Shown one piece after another: positions 1 to 8,805 of a stretch of 56,534 bases of DNA; position 1 is the stretch's first letter, and each line of letters starts with the position of its first letter. The notes below the pieces were generated by a model. That model searched no databases and was not told the origin of the DNA. It was given only the letters and a program-made list of their open reading frames with translations. The DNA comes from an uncultured Actinomycetes bacterium (GTDB lineage: Bacteria; Actinomycetota; Actinomycetes; Nanopelagicales; Nanopelagicaceae): contig CAIMVH010000160.1 in the NCBI GenBank assembly GCA_903844855.1, positions 1 through 56,534 on the forward strand. Direction: 5' to 3'. Both the position numbers and the translations under genes were made by a program.

Positions 1-18
1 GAATGCTAGGCGGCGCAT
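1..18 (-). CDS. Start of an unidentified gene downstream of mfd (partial)
   Basis: On the minus strand an ATG at 18-16 opens a frame reading MRRLAF up to the window edge. A purine-rich GAGAGG lies about 7 nt upstream, and mfd ends just before it at 31, so this looks like the next gene of the same operon. In many Actinobacteria a lipoprotein-type foldase follows mfd, and the Arg-rich start would suit a signal peptide. Six residues cannot establish this, so identity is left open. Confidence 0.4.
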
Positions 19-30
19 GAAAAACCTCTC

Positions 31-3000
31 TTAGGAGATTGCTGGTATGGCTGTGATGGGCAGAACTTTGGCAGGGAGCGCATCGAGCAGGCGGTGGGCC
101 CACTCCAAGATTTCCTCGTCACGGAGATTATTACCTAGTCCGAGGGTGCCGGTCGAAATCGGCACGAGCAGGGTTTGGGTGGTGACCCTGTAAGTACTCC
201 CCTGAAAGAGCCTGGCCACGCGTAATTGGGCCGAATCGGGAAGCTCCAAAGTGGCCAATCGCACGCTCTTGCCGGCCAATGCAATCTCACGGAGGCCATA
301 CCCCTTGGCCCGATGACGCAAGGCAGCAACGGCAAAGAGTCGCTCCACCACATCCGGAATCTCTCCGTACCGATCGCGCAATTCACTTCTGAGTTCCTGC
401 GCACCTGACTCTGTGGCATCTGCCAACCGGCGGTAGATATCAAGGCGCAACTTTTGACTATCGATATAGCCATGTGGGATGTGCGCATTTACCGGCAAAT
501 CAATCTTACAATCTTGAACATCCACTGTCGTACCTCTGTACTCAGAAACAGCTTCCCCGACCATGCGCATATAAAGATCAAAGCCGACATCAGCAATATG
601 GCCGGATTGCTCCCCTCCCAGAAGATTCCCGGCACCGCGAATTTCCAAATCCTTCATCGCCACATACATACCGGATCCCAAATCTGTATGAGCGGCAATG
701 GTTCGTAAGCGATCATGTGCGTGTTCCGAGAGTGGCTTATCTGCCGGATAAAGGAAGTACGCATAAGCACGTTCGCGAGCTCGGCCCACACGCCCGCGAA
801 GTTGATGGAGTTGCGAAAGACCCATGAGATCAGCGCGCTCCACGATCAATGTATTGGCGTTTGCAATGTCTATACCGCTCTCGATGATGGAGGTCGAAAC
901 GAGCACATCGAAGTCTCGTTCCCAGAAACCAACAATGACATCTTCGAGTAAGTCTTCGTTCATCTGACCGTGAGCGACTCGGATACGTGCCTCCGGAATA
1001 AGTTCTTGGAGATGTTGTGCAACGCGGTCTATTGATTCGACCCTATTGTGCACATAAAAGACTTGGCCATCTCTCAACAGTTCGCGCCGAATTGCCGCAG
1101 TAAGCTGTTTAGGATCGTAAGGACCAACAAAAGTAAGAATGGGAAGTCGCTCTTCAGGTGGCGTCGTTATCGTCGACATCTCACGAATTCCGGCAATCGA
1201 CATTTCAAGAGTTCTAGGAATTGGAGTAGCTGACATTGTGAGTACGTCTACATAAGTTCGTAATTTTTTGAGCGACTCCTTGTGTTCAACGCCAAAGCGC
1301 TGCTCCTCATCAACAATAACGAGACCCAAGTCCTTGAATTGCACATCCGAAGAGAGCAACCGGTGGGTGCCAATGACGATATCGACGCTGCCGGACGCCA
1401 ATCCAGCAATAGTGGCTTTTACTTCACTCGGAGTTTCAAATCGAGAGAGCCCGGCAAGGTTGACCGGGAAACCGGAGTACCGCTCACGGAATGTATTCAC
1501 GTGTTGAGCTACCAAGAGAGTGGTGGGGACCAAGATGGCTACTTGTTTCCCATCTTGGACTGCCTTAAAAGCCGCACGCACCGCGATCTCAGTCTTCCCG
1601 TAGCCCACATCGCCACAGACCACTCGGTCCATTGGGATGGGGCGCTCCATATCAGCTTTCACATCATTGATAGTTGCCAACTGATCCGGCGTCTCCTGAT
1701 AGGGAAAAGCATCTTCTAACTCTCGTTGCCAGGGAGTATCGGGGGAGAAAGCAAATCCTGGAGCACTGGTACGAGCTGCGTAGAGCCTGATCAGTTCTCC
1801 GGCGATTTCTTTCACTGCTTTTCGAGCGCGTCCCTTAGCTTTCTGCCAATCAGAACCGCCCAAGCGATGAACTGAAGGGGCCTCTCCGCCTACATAACGA
1901 CTGATCTGATCAAGGGACTCAGTGGGAACAAAGAGTCGATCTGCTGGCTGCCCTCGTTTACTTGCGGCATATTCAACAACTAGGTACTCGCGTGTGCCTC
2001 CCGCGACTGGTCGTTGCACCATCTCTACAAATTGCCCCACTCCGTGCTGTTCATGAACTACGTAATCACCGGGCTTTAAGTCAAGCGGATCGATAACATC
2101 TCGTCGTTTAGAGGGGAGCTTGCGCATATCACGCGTACTGCTCTTCTGCGAGGAAATCTCAGCCTCCGTCAAAAAGAGCAGATCCCCCAAGGAGAAACCA
2201 TGATTGATGGGTGAATGAATGAGTTGAACAACATTGGGATCAGCCGAAAGCTCGTCACCAACGACTCGACTAGGGAGGTCATGCTCTCTGAGCAATTCCT
2301 CGAAACGATGAACTGTGCCAAAGCCTGCACTTGAAATGATTACTGACTTCTTCGCCGCAAGCGCCCCTCCCACTCGGAGGATCAGCGCGTCCGTGTCTCC
2401 CCTGAAAAAAGGTATCTCCTCGGTTGGGATAGCGAGCCCTTCAAATTCACTTGCAAAGGGAGAGAGCTCCCACCATTTAATTCCTAGAACTCCAGCATGA
2501 GCGCTCACCATTTCTAGCTCGCGATATGCGGTAGCTCCGAAATCAATGGGGCGGATATTCCCCGCGGCCGCATTGAGCCACGCTGCCTCTAGAAATTCCT
2601 TGCTGGTGGCAAAAAGATCAGCTGCGCGTGTGCGAATTCGTTCGGGTTCGACGAGCAAGACGGTCGCGTCGGGTGGAATGAGATCAAGAAGCAACACAAA
2701 GTTATCAACCAACGCAGGAGCAAAAGCTTCCATTCCCTCAATCGCAATTCCCAGACTCAACTTCTCCAATATTTCAGAGAATTCGGGGTGGTCTTTGAGC
2801 AAATCTAATGCACGCTTTCGCACGCTTTCCGTAAGCGCTAATTCGCGACATGGCGGCGCAACATGCACTTCTCGAGTGGAATCGATTGAACGCTGGTCGG
2901 CGACGCTGAAGTATCGAACTTCTTCAATGTTGTCCCCCCAGAATTCAATACGCATGGGGTGTTCATAGAGCGGGGAAAAGAGATCAACGATTCCACCACG

Positions 3001-3489
3001 GACCGCAAATTCTCCTCGTTTTTCAACAAGATCTACCCGTGAATAACCGCCGTCGACAAGCCGTTCCACCATTGCCGACATATCCATAGCGCTACCAACC
3101 GTGAACTCGATCGGTGCCACTTCTCCCAACCCCGCCACGATCGGTGCCAAGAGAGCGCGAATTGTGGTGACGATAATGCGCGCTTCAGGAACCCGCTGCT
3201 TGAGTGCGCGCAAAGTAGTAAGGCGACGACCTACAGTATCTGCACGTGGAGAGAGTCGTTCGTGTGGCAATGTTTCCCAGGCAGGAAAGACCGATACTTC
3301 CCCTGGTCTCAAAAAATTTAGTGAGCTAAAAGTTTCATCAGCCTCACGTCCCGTGGCACAAACAACAAGCACACTCTCAGTGCGCGCGGCGGCAATAAAT
3401 GGAGCCAGAGCGGGGTCAACTGAAATGGTTGCTTGACGAGTCTCTGGAAGTTCACCAAGCCGAGGAGCTACCAATTCACGGAGCTGCAC
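31..3489 (-). CDS. mfd: Transcription-repair coupling factor Mfd
   Basis: This is a DNA translocase that removes RNA polymerase stalled at lesions and recruits UvrA. The 1152-residue length is normal for Mfd. Visible parts in order are an N-terminal UvrB-like region, an RNA polymerase interaction domain near residue 475 (VVHEQHGVGQF), a Walker A motif near residue 628 (GDVGYGKTE), a DEEQ box near residue 725, a helicase motif VI near residue 893 (QLRGRVGRARERAYAY), and a C-terminal TRCF domain. It follows pth by 15 bp, and the rplY-pth-mfd order is typical of Actinobacteria, so the three are probably cotranscribed. Nothing appears broken. Confidence 0.97.
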   Translation of the reverse strand: MQLRELVAPRLGELPETRQATISVDPALAPFIAAARTESVLVVCATGREADETFSSLNFLRPGEVSVFPAWETLPHERLSPRADTVGRRLTTLRALKQRVPEARIIVTTIRALLAPIVAGLGEVAPIEFTVGSAMDMSAMVERLVDGGYSRVDLVEKRGEFAVRGGIVDLFSPLYEHPMRIEFWGDNIEEVRYFSVADQRSIDSTREVHVAPPCRELALTESVRKRALDLLKDHPEFSEILEKLSLGIAIEGMEAFAPALVDNFVLLLDLIPPDATVLLVEPERIRTRAADLFATSKEFLEAAWLNAAAGNIRPIDFGATAYRELEMVSAHAGVLGIKWWELSPFASEFEGLAIPTEEIPFFRGDTDALILRVGGALAAKKSVIISSAGFGTVHRFEELLREHDLPSRVVGDELSADPNVVQLIHSPINHGFSLGDLLFLTEAEISSQKSSTRDMRKLPSKRRDVIDPLDLKPGDYVVHEQHGVGQFVEMVQRPVAGGTREYLVVEYAASKRGQPADRLFVPTESLDQISRYVGGEAPSVHRLGGSDWQKAKGRARKAVKEIAGELIRLYAARTSAPGFAFSPDTPWQRELEDAFPYQETPDQLATINDVKADMERPIPMDRVVCGDVGYGKTEIAVRAAFKAVQDGKQVAILVPTTLLVAQHVNTFRERYSGFPVNLAGLSRFETPSEVKATIAGLASGSVDIVIGTHRLLSSDVQFKDLGLVIVDEEQRFGVEHKESLKKLRTYVDVLTMSATPIPRTLEMSIAGIREMSTITTPPEERLPILTFVGPYDPKQLTAAIRRELLRDGQVFYVHNRVESIDRVAQHLQELIPEARIRVAHGQMNEDLLEDVIVGFWERDFDVLVSTSIIESGIDIANANTLIVERADLMGLSQLHQLRGRVGRARERAYAYFLYPADKPLSEHAHDRLRTIAAHTDLGSGMYVAMKDLEIRGAGNLLGGEQSGHIADVGFDLYMRMVGEAVSEYRGTTVDVQDCKIDLPVNAHIPHGYIDSQKLRLDIYRRLADATESGAQELRSELRDRYGEIPDVVERLFAVAALRHRAKGYGLREIALAGKSVRLATLELPDSAQLRVARLFQGSTYRVTTQTLLVPISTGTLGLGNNLRDEEILEWAHRLLDALPAKVLPITAIPAIS

Positions 3490-3504
3490 GTTAACCCCCT
3501 CTCA

Positions 3505-4086
3505 TCAATCGTTAAAACGTTGCTGCGTCTCTTCGAGGCCTCGTGTGAGCAAACTTTCAACAGCATCGCTACCGCGATCAACGAAGAGTGGAAGCACTTT
3601 TCTCTCCTCCGTACTGAATGGCTTTAATACAAAATCTGCTGGGTCTTGTCGCCCCTGTGGTCTGCCGATTCCCATTCGCATACGCAAATAGCCTGGCCCA
3701 CCGAGTGATTTCGAGAGGCTCTTGAGACCGTTGTGGCCGTTATCCCCTCCACCTAGTTTGCTGCGAATAGCTTCGAATGGTAGATCCAACTCGTCATGAA
3801 TCACGATGATGTGATCGAGCGGGGTCTTGTAGAAATCTGCGAGCGCCTTGCCTGGTCCGCCTGACTCATTCATATAACTCTTAGCTTTCGCGAGAATCAA
3901 TGAAGGTGCATCGATTCCGACACCTAGGCGACCTTCGAGTACATCAGCGCGGGCTTTATGGGAAAGAAAAGAACCCGAGATGCGCTTTCCGATTTCTTCA
4001 ACGACGAGGTAGCCGATGTTATGTCGCGTGTTGGCGTACTCCGGACCGGGATTACCCAATCCAAGAATCAGCCAGCGTTCGGTCAT
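3505..4086 (-). CDS. pth: Peptidyl-tRNA hydrolase
   Basis: It releases tRNA from peptidyl-tRNA that drops off ribosomes, a cytoplasmic recycling step. The 193-residue protein has the family's N-terminal pattern GLGNPGPEYANTRHNIG, which holds the substrate-binding Asn and the catalytic His near residue 21. It also has the MNESGG segment and HDELDLPF with the catalytic-dyad Asp near residue 96, then GGGDNGHNG. Its ATG overlaps the rplY stop as ATGA (4083-4086), so the two genes are translationally coupled. Confidence 0.96.
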   Translation of the reverse strand: MTERWLILGLGNPGPEYANTRHNIGYLVVEEIGKRISGSFLSHKARADVLEGRLGVGIDAPSLILAKAKSYMNESGGPGKALADFYKTPLDHIIVIHDELDLPFEAIRSKLGGGDNGHNGLKSLSKSLGGPGYLRMRMGIGRPQGRQDPADFVLKPFSTEERKVLPLFVDRGSDAVESLLTRGLEETQQRFND

Positions 4087-4682
4087 TCAGCTGCAGGAGC
4101 CGCAGGTGCCACGTCAGTTGGAGCTGGGGCAGATGGCTCTTCATGGGTTGGCTTATCTGCCAAGTGCACAATGATCGTGTCAGGAGCCGAAACAAGTTCC
4201 ACGCCGGCAGGAAGAGAGACGTCAGAGGCGTACTTCGAGTGACCGATCTGCAAACCTTGAATATCAAGGATGAGTTCGCTAGGAATTGCAGTCGCCTCAG
4301 CGCGCACCGAGATGGTGTTGTTGACGTGTTCCAAAATGCCATCGCGATCTGCATCGCCCGCAGTGTGCACAGCGATGTCGATGACGACCTTTTCGCCGCG
4401 GCGTACTTCGATGAAGTCCACGTGCTCAATGGAGTTTTTGATGGCGTGACGTACTACCGACTTAGGAAGTACTAGTTGCGCACCACCTTCAATCTGAAGA
4501 TCGAGCAAGACGTTATGCGCCTTGAGCGCCAACATGAGTTGGTGTGCTGGGAGAGTGACGTGGCGTGGGGTGCTGCCGTGGCCGTAGATCACCGCGGGCA
4601 CGAGACCATCGCGACGGGCACGGCGCGCGGCGCCCTTGCCAAATTCATTACGGACGGTGGCGGCGATGCTGACTTCAGCCAT
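4083..4682 (-). CDS. rplY: 50S ribosomal protein L25/general stress protein Ctc
   Basis: It is the 5S rRNA-binding protein of the long CTC/TL5 type. In 199 residues the first roughly 90 form the L25 barrel (GKGAARRARRDGLVPAVIYG) and the rest form the TL5 C-terminal domain. The tail is rich in Ala and Pro, ending APAAPAAE. An AAGGAGAG ribosome site lies 6-7 nt before the ATG. It heads the rplY-pth-mfd unit. The 179-bp leader upstream contains crossing inverted repeats, which have their own entry. Confidence 0.95.
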   Translation of the reverse strand: MAEVSIAATVRNEFGKGAARRARRDGLVPAVIYGHGSTPRHVTLPAHQLMLALKAHNVLLDLQIEGGAQLVLPKSVVRHAIKNSIEHVDFIEVRRGEKVVIDIAVHTAGDADRDGILEHVNNTISVRAEATAIPSELILDIQGLQIGHSKYASDVSLPAGVELVSAPDTIIVHLADKPTHEEPSAPAPTDVAPAAPAAE

Positions 4683-4740
4683 CTGATCTCTCCTTCAATT
4701 CGGTGACAATAAGCGCACCAGGAGGGATCTCGTCGATTAC

Positions 4741-4789
4741 GGGGTAAACCCCCTCGCCGGAGCGTTGCAAAACTTACCCCAGGCGGGGG
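4741..4789 (-). promoter_or_regulatory. Crossing inverted repeats upstream of rplY (possible RNA pseudoknot)
   Basis: Two inverted repeats interlock. GGGGTAA at 4741-4747 pairs with TTACCCC at 4774-4780. CCCCCTCGCC at 4749-4758 pairs with GGCGGGGG at 4782-4789, allowing a one-base bulge. In minus-strand RNA this order permits an H-type pseudoknot or two mutually exclusive hairpins, 59-107 nt before the rplY start. No T-run follows, so a plain terminator for prs is unlikely. The G and C runs also allow other pairings, so the structure is a suggestion only. Confidence 0.35.
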
Positions 4790-4840
4790 CATGAGAGAAA
4801 TCTGGGTGTTTCGCCAGGCTTCAGGAGATCAATCGGAGTG

Positions 4841-4870
4841 GCTAGCAGTGGCTAGGAGTGGCTAGGAGTG
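4841..4870. repeat. 10-bp tandem repeat across the prs stop codon
   Basis: Three copies of a 10-bp unit, GCTAG(G/C)AGTG, lie at 4841-4850, 4851-4860 and 4861-4870, with a half copy before them. The last copy contains the prs stop codon (TAG on the minus strand, 4862-4864). Because the period is not a multiple of three, a change in copy number would affect only sequence after the stop. No function is evident. Confidence 0.75.
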
Positions 4871-5842
4871 GCCATCGAAGAGTGAAGTGACCGAGCCATC
4901 CTCGAAGACCTCTTTGATCGCCCGAGCTAAAAGCGGGGCGATGGAGAGAATCGTAAGCTTGTCGAACTTATTGGCATCTGAGGTGGGCAACGTATTGGTG
5001 ATGACCACTTCTGCCACCTTTGAACTCTTCAGGCGCTCAACGGCTGGTCCGGAGAGCACCGCGTGAGTGGCAGCCACTAAAACTTCAGTCGCGCCAGCAT
5101 CGATGAGTGCATCTACAGCTTTAGTGATTGTGCCTGCGGTGTCAATCATGTCGTCGATAACAACGCATGTTCGACCAGCCACATCACCGACGACTCGACC
5201 TACCACTGCTTCATTAGGAATAAGTGGATCGCGAGTCTTGTGAATGAAGGCGATAGGGCAACCACCGAGCAGATCACTCCAACGCTCGGCAACGCGTACT
5301 CGACCCGAGTCGGGCGAAACAATGGTGAGGCGTGAACGATCTACCTTGCTGCCCACGTAATTAGTGAGCAATGGGAGCGCAAAAAGGTGATCTACTGGGC
5401 CATCGAAGAAACCTTGAATTTGAGCGGTATGAAGATCGACTGTCATCAAGCGATCAGCACCAGCAGTCTTAAAAAGATCAGCGATCAGGCGAGCTGAGAT
5501 TGGTTCACGCCCGCGATGCTTTTTATCTTGGCGCGCATATCCATAGAACGGAACTACCACGGTGATGCGCTTTGCAGACGCCCGCTTAAGTGCATCGACC
5601 ATGATGAGCTGTTCCATGATCTGCTTATTTAACGGCTCAGTGTGGCTCTGAATGACGAAGGCATCGCAACCGCGAACACTCTCTTCGAATCGAACGAAAA
5701 TCTCTCCATTTGCAAAATCGTATGCAGAGGTGGGGGTGAGCGGAATTCCTAATTGATCAGCGACTTCTTGAGCTAGTTCCGGGTAACCTCGACCAGTGAA
5801 GAGTCGGAGACGCTTTTCGGAAGATAACCTGATTTCGCCCAT
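4862..5842 (-). CDS. prs: Ribose-phosphate pyrophosphokinase
   Basis: It makes PRPP from ribose 5-phosphate and ATP for nucleotide, His and Trp synthesis. About 326 residues show PFYGYARQDKKHRGREPISA with the ATP-site residues, and the PRPP loop VVIDDMIDTAGTI near residue 228. Start choice: the ATG at 5842 sits behind GGAGGGAG at good spacing. A TTG one codon earlier is possible but less likely. It lies 58 bp after glmU on the same strand, a pairing common in Actinobacteria. Confidence 0.96.
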   Translation of the reverse strand: MGEIRLSSEKRLRLFTGRGYPELAQEVADQLGIPLTPTSAYDFANGEIFVRFEESVRGCDAFVIQSHTEPLNKQIMEQLIMVDALKRASAKRITVVVPFYGYARQDKKHRGREPISARLIADLFKTAGADRLMTVDLHTAQIQGFFDGPVDHLFALPLLTNYVGSKVDRSRLTIVSPDSGRVRVAERWSDLLGGCPIAFIHKTRDPLIPNEAVVGRVVGDVAGRTCVVIDDMIDTAGTITKAVDALIDAGATEVLVAATHAVLSGPAVERLKSSKVAEVVITNTLPTSDANKFDKLTILSIAPLLARAIKEVFEDGSVTSLFDGHS

Positions 5843-5900
5843 CAATCTCCCTCCACCGGCTTTATCATTCGGATAGTTAGACCGTACCCTCTCCTACGTC

Positions 5901-7316
5901 CTATTCGCGAGCACGCGACGCGGCGTCCGCGCTCTTACTTCCTGGGCGCTTACGAAGGACCCAATCCAAGACATTTCGCTGCTTTGCCCGACCCACGCCC
6001 ATAGCTCCAGCGGGCACATCCTCGGTGATGACGGAGCCAGCTGCGGTGTAGGCGCCGTCCCCAATCGTAACGGGGGCCACCAGCATGGTGTCACTTCCGA
6101 TTCGCACGTAATCGCCGATCTCAGTCCGGTGTTTGGCCACCCCGTCGTAATTGACGAAGACGGTGGCTGCGCCGATATTTGAACCTTCGCCAATTTGGGC
6201 ATCCCCCACATAAGAGAGGTGCGGCACCTTCGAGTCCGGGCCAACGGTGGAGTTCTTGATCTCGACAAAGGCCCCCGCCTTTGATCGCGGTCCAAGGACC
6301 GTACCTGGCCTTAAATATGTGTAGGGACCCACTGTGGCGCCCTCGCCGATGTATGCCTGGTCGCAGGTGGATTCACTCACCTGGGCGCCGGCTTCGACGG
6401 TGCAGGAGTGCAAAGTGGCTCGCGGCCCCACCACCGCACCGCTTGAAATCTTGGTCGTGCCTGTCAGCCACGTTCCCGGCAAGAGCGTCACGTCGGCTGC
6501 GATCTCCACACCCTCTTCCACCCAGGTGCTGGCCGGATCAACGATGGTGACCCCGGCCTTCATCAATTCGTCATTAATGCGATTTCGCAAGATAGCCCCA
6601 CATTCGCTTAATTGACCCCGGTCATTGACCCCAAGGATTTCACGGAAATCGTTAATTGAGAAGGCGGCTACTGCCTTGCCTTCACCCTTGAGGATAGAAA
6701 TAACATCCGTGAGGTACTCCTCCCCCTGTGCGTTATCGCGTGAGAGTTGTGCCAGCGCAGAAATGAGTGCACCTTTTTGAAAAAGATAGATACCAGAATT
6801 AATCTCTGAAATCTTTCGCTCTGCTTCGTTTGCATCTTTCTCTTCCACGATCGAAGTAAATTCCTGAGCGCTATCTCGAATAATTCTTCCGTAGCCAAAT
6901 GGTTCTGGAACATGAGCAGTCATCACCGCTGCAGCCGCCCCCAGTGATTGTGCAATGAAATCGGTAAGGCTTTCACGACGTAACAGTGGCGTATCAGAAC
7001 CAAGAACGAGAATGACATCATCATCAGCAAGTCCTGCAAATGCTGGCATTGCAAGACGGGTCGCATGCCCAGTCCCACCCCGCTCTGCTTGAAAGACAGT
7101 GGAAACATTCGGCGCAATGCGCGCTAGCTCTTTTTCAACGGCTTCGCGGCCCGAGCCGACCACAACCACGGTGGCTTTGGTTGGCGGCAAGGCATCGAGG
7201 ACGCGTTCCACCATCGATTTCCCAAGGACGCCATGGAGCACTTTGGGAGTGGCAGAGTTCATCCGGGTACCTTCACCGGCTGCCAAGATCAGCGCGCTTG
7301 CCTGCATTATGGGCAC
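5901..7316 (-). CDS. glmU: Bifunctional GlmU (GlcNAc-1-P uridylyltransferase/GlcN-1-P acetyltransferase)
   Basis: It makes UDP-GlcNAc for peptidoglycan in the cytoplasm. The 471 residues divide into an N-terminal nucleotidyltransferase with LILAAGEGTRM and PKVLH, and a left-handed beta-helix acetyltransferase from about residue 255 with GAFVEIKNS and NYDG. The start is the GTG at 7316 because AGAGGGGA lies 8 nt upstream. The ATG three codons later would be too far from it. tRNA-Gln ends 34 bp upstream on the same strand, so both may share a transcript. Confidence 0.95.
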   Translation of the reverse strand: MPIMQASALILAAGEGTRMNSATPKVLHGVLGKSMVERVLDALPPTKATVVVVGSGREAVEKELARIAPNVSTVFQAERGGTGHATRLAMPAFAGLADDDVILVLGSDTPLLRRESLTDFIAQSLGAAAAVMTAHVPEPFGYGRIIRDSAQEFTSIVEEKDANEAERKISEINSGIYLFQKGALISALAQLSRDNAQGEEYLTDVISILKGEGKAVAAFSINDFREILGVNDRGQLSECGAILRNRINDELMKAGVTIVDPASTWVEEGVEIAADVTLLPGTWLTGTTKISSGAVVGPRATLHSCTVEAGAQVSESTCDQAYIGEGATVGPYTYLRPGTVLGPRSKAGAFVEIKNSTVGPDSKVPHLSYVGDAQIGEGSNIGAATVFVNYDGVAKHRTEIGDYVRIGSDTMLVAPVTIGDGAYTAAGSVITEDVPAGAMGVGRAKQRNVLDWVLRKRPGSKSADAASRARE

Positions 7317-7350
7317 TACTAAGGTCCCCTCTCTTCGGCGGGTTCCTGCG

Positions 7351-7422
7351 CTCCGCCACCAGGTATCGATCCTGGACTTACGGCTTCAAAGGCCGTCGTG
7401 CTAGCCACTACACAATGGCGGA
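7351..7422 (-). tRNA. tRNA-Gln (anticodon UUG)
   Basis: The minus strand folds as a 72-nt tRNA. The acceptor is TCCGCCA/TGGCGGA with discriminator G, and there is a D-arm around GTGTAGTGGCTAGCAC. The anticodon stem is ACGGC/GCCGT with loop CTTTGAA, giving UUG. The T-stem is CCAGG/CCTGG. The 3' CCA is not encoded. It lies just upstream of glmU. Confidence 0.95.
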
Positions 7423-7517
7423 ACCTGAATTCTGCCCTATTTTCGAGAGATTCTGGAAATCTATGGAAGATTCGGCCTACCGCGACAGCGCCTGGGAGTC
7501 GCCCCTACCATGGCTAC

Positions 7518-8426
7518 ATGTATGGAATTGCCCTCAGTGTTACTTCCTGCCTACGGGCGCAGACCCGAGCAGATGTGGCGTGGGTGATCTCATCTGACGG
7601 CCTCCCGCTGGGCGAGCCGAATGAGGCCTTGGCACTCACGCCTGGGGGCGGTCGGATCGGGAATCTGCTCTCTGGGGCAATCGATGGAGATCTCATCGAT
7701 TTTGCCAGCCGACACCTCATCCAAGGACGAGTATTTTCCATCAATGTAAGTGAAGTGGGTGCGCTCATCGCTGGCCTACCTCTAGGTGGAAGCGCTCGCT
7801 GCGTTCTCACGCCCGCTGCCGAATTACCTGCCCAATTATGGCCAGCACTTTTATCAAGAGAACCACTCGCTCTGATCTGCAATTTAGACGGCGATCTCAT
7901 TCATGACACTGTCTTATTCACCAGAGATAATATTTCTGAATCTGACGATGAAGTTTCTGAACTCTTTCGCAAGGGAAGTTCTCGCACTGTCATTACAGGG
8001 GAGAAGATCATCACAATTATGTATCCCGTAACTAAATTAGCCATTGCTGGTGGTGGTCCCATCGCGGAGGCACTAGCCGAAAATGCTCGGTTGCTAGGTT
8101 GGCGAGTCGTCATGGCGCAGGCGGTCGACCAAGCAACTGGGTTAATGGCAGATCTTGCAAGCATCGATGCCGCCGTGATTATGGGCCACGACGTCGAATC
8201 CTCCAGCATGTCACTGGCCGCCGCACTGGAGAGCGATGCTGGGTACATCGGAGCGCTCGGCTCTCAGAAAATGCAACAGAATAGGGCCGATTGGTTGGCT
8301 TACCGAGGGATCACCGAGATCTCCAGAGTCCACGGCCCCGCTGGAGTAAACATCGGAGCTACCTCGCCAGCCGAGATCGCAATATCGATCTTGGCGCAAG
8401 CCATTGAAGCCATCAGAGCGCCCTAA
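7518..8426 (+). CDS. XdhC/CoxI-family molybdoenzyme maturation protein
   Basis: XdhC-family proteins bind and sulfurate the molybdenum cofactor and insert it into xanthine dehydrogenase or CO dehydrogenase. The roughly 302-residue product has a C-terminal Rossmann domain typical of XdhC_C: LAIAGGGPIAEALAENARLL, then the segments AAVIMGHDVE, YIGALGSQ and GATSPAEIA. The N-terminal part is shorter and more divergent than in XdhC. The start is uncertain: the frame stays open back into tRNA-Gln, so ATG 7518 was preferred, though its ribosome site is weak. Position ahead of coxD/coxE-like genes supports a role as the CoxF or CoxI counterpart. Confidence 0.85.
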   Translation: MYGIALSVTSCLRAQTRADVAWVISSDGLPLGEPNEALALTPGGGRIGNLLSGAIDGDLIDFASRHLIQGRVFSINVSEVGALIAGLPLGGSARCVLTPAAELPAQLWPALLSREPLALICNLDGDLIHDTVLFTRDNISESDDEVSELFRKGSSRTVITGEKIITIMYPVTKLAIAGGGPIAEALAENARLLGWRVVMAQAVDQATGLMADLASIDAAVIMGHDVESSSMSLAAALESDAGYIGALGSQKMQQNRADWLAYRGITEISRVHGPAGVNIGATSPAEIAISILAQAIEAIRAP

Positions 8427-8488
8427 TCGCCCTTGTTTTCAAGGAGACTCAGCTCCGCAGAGGTGCTAATCTTTGGGAGTCTTAAGGT

Positions 8489-8500
8489 GCACATATGTGC
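8489..8500. promoter_or_regulatory. 12-bp perfect palindrome upstream of the coxDE-like genes
   Basis: GCACATATGTGC is fully self-complementary and lies 29 bp before the 86-aa gene in a 103-bp intergenic region. Dimeric regulators often bind such sites. It is not the ACACCATGTT sequence found at the MarR/cox promoters, although both contain ACA and TGT half-sites. An operator role is inference. Confidence 0.4.
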
Positions 8501-8529
8501 TTATTTTACTCCTCGAAAGGGTTGTCTAT

Positions 8530-8790
8530 ATGGCGCTAGAAGCCGAGAATGCGCGTGCCACACTGCGTTCAATGTGGGAGGCCCAAGGGGATCCAGCAGT
8601 GGCCCTTGATGAAGATTGCAACCCAAATAAGGTCTGCAAAAACATGGCTGGTATTACCTTCGATGGTTATGCCGAAGAGGGCGCCGACATTCGAGTGGCC
8701 TGGCGCGAGAAGCTTGCCCGCGAAGGAAAATTAAACACCTCTGGTGGCTCAATTCGTGACCTTGTGCTTGGCCCCGTCGAGACTCGTTAA
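8530..8790 (+). CDS. Small protein of unknown function (86 aa) in the cox island
   Basis: I do not recognise the family. The product is acidic and soluble, with no signal peptide or membrane helix. Two cysteines sit in CNPNKVC near residues 33-39, and the C-terminal half reads like a small helical domain. The ATG at 8530 follows GAAAGGG at 8515-8521; an upstream in-frame start would add a hydrophobic segment that looks like untranslated sequence. It lies 15 bp before the MoxR-type ATPase on the same strand, so it is probably cotranscribed with the CO dehydrogenase maturation genes. Confidence 0.75.
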   Translation: MALEAENARATLRSMWEAQGDPAVALDEDCNPNKVCKNMAGITFDGYAEEGADIRVAWREKLAREGKLNTSGGSIRDLVLGPVETR

Positions 8791-8805
8791 CGCACCGGAA
8801 TTACC

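Noticed and set aside
1282-1719. 145-codon plus-strand frame inside mfd
   Set aside because: It is antisense to the helicase region of mfd and shows no recognisable motif.
3900-4475. 191-codon plus-strand frame opposite pth and rplY
   Set aside because: It is fully antisense to two well-conserved genes and shows no domain.
7398-8426. Longer XdhC-family frame starting at 7398
   Set aside because: The upstream 40 codons run through tRNA-Gln and do not resemble the family; ATG 7518 was used instead.
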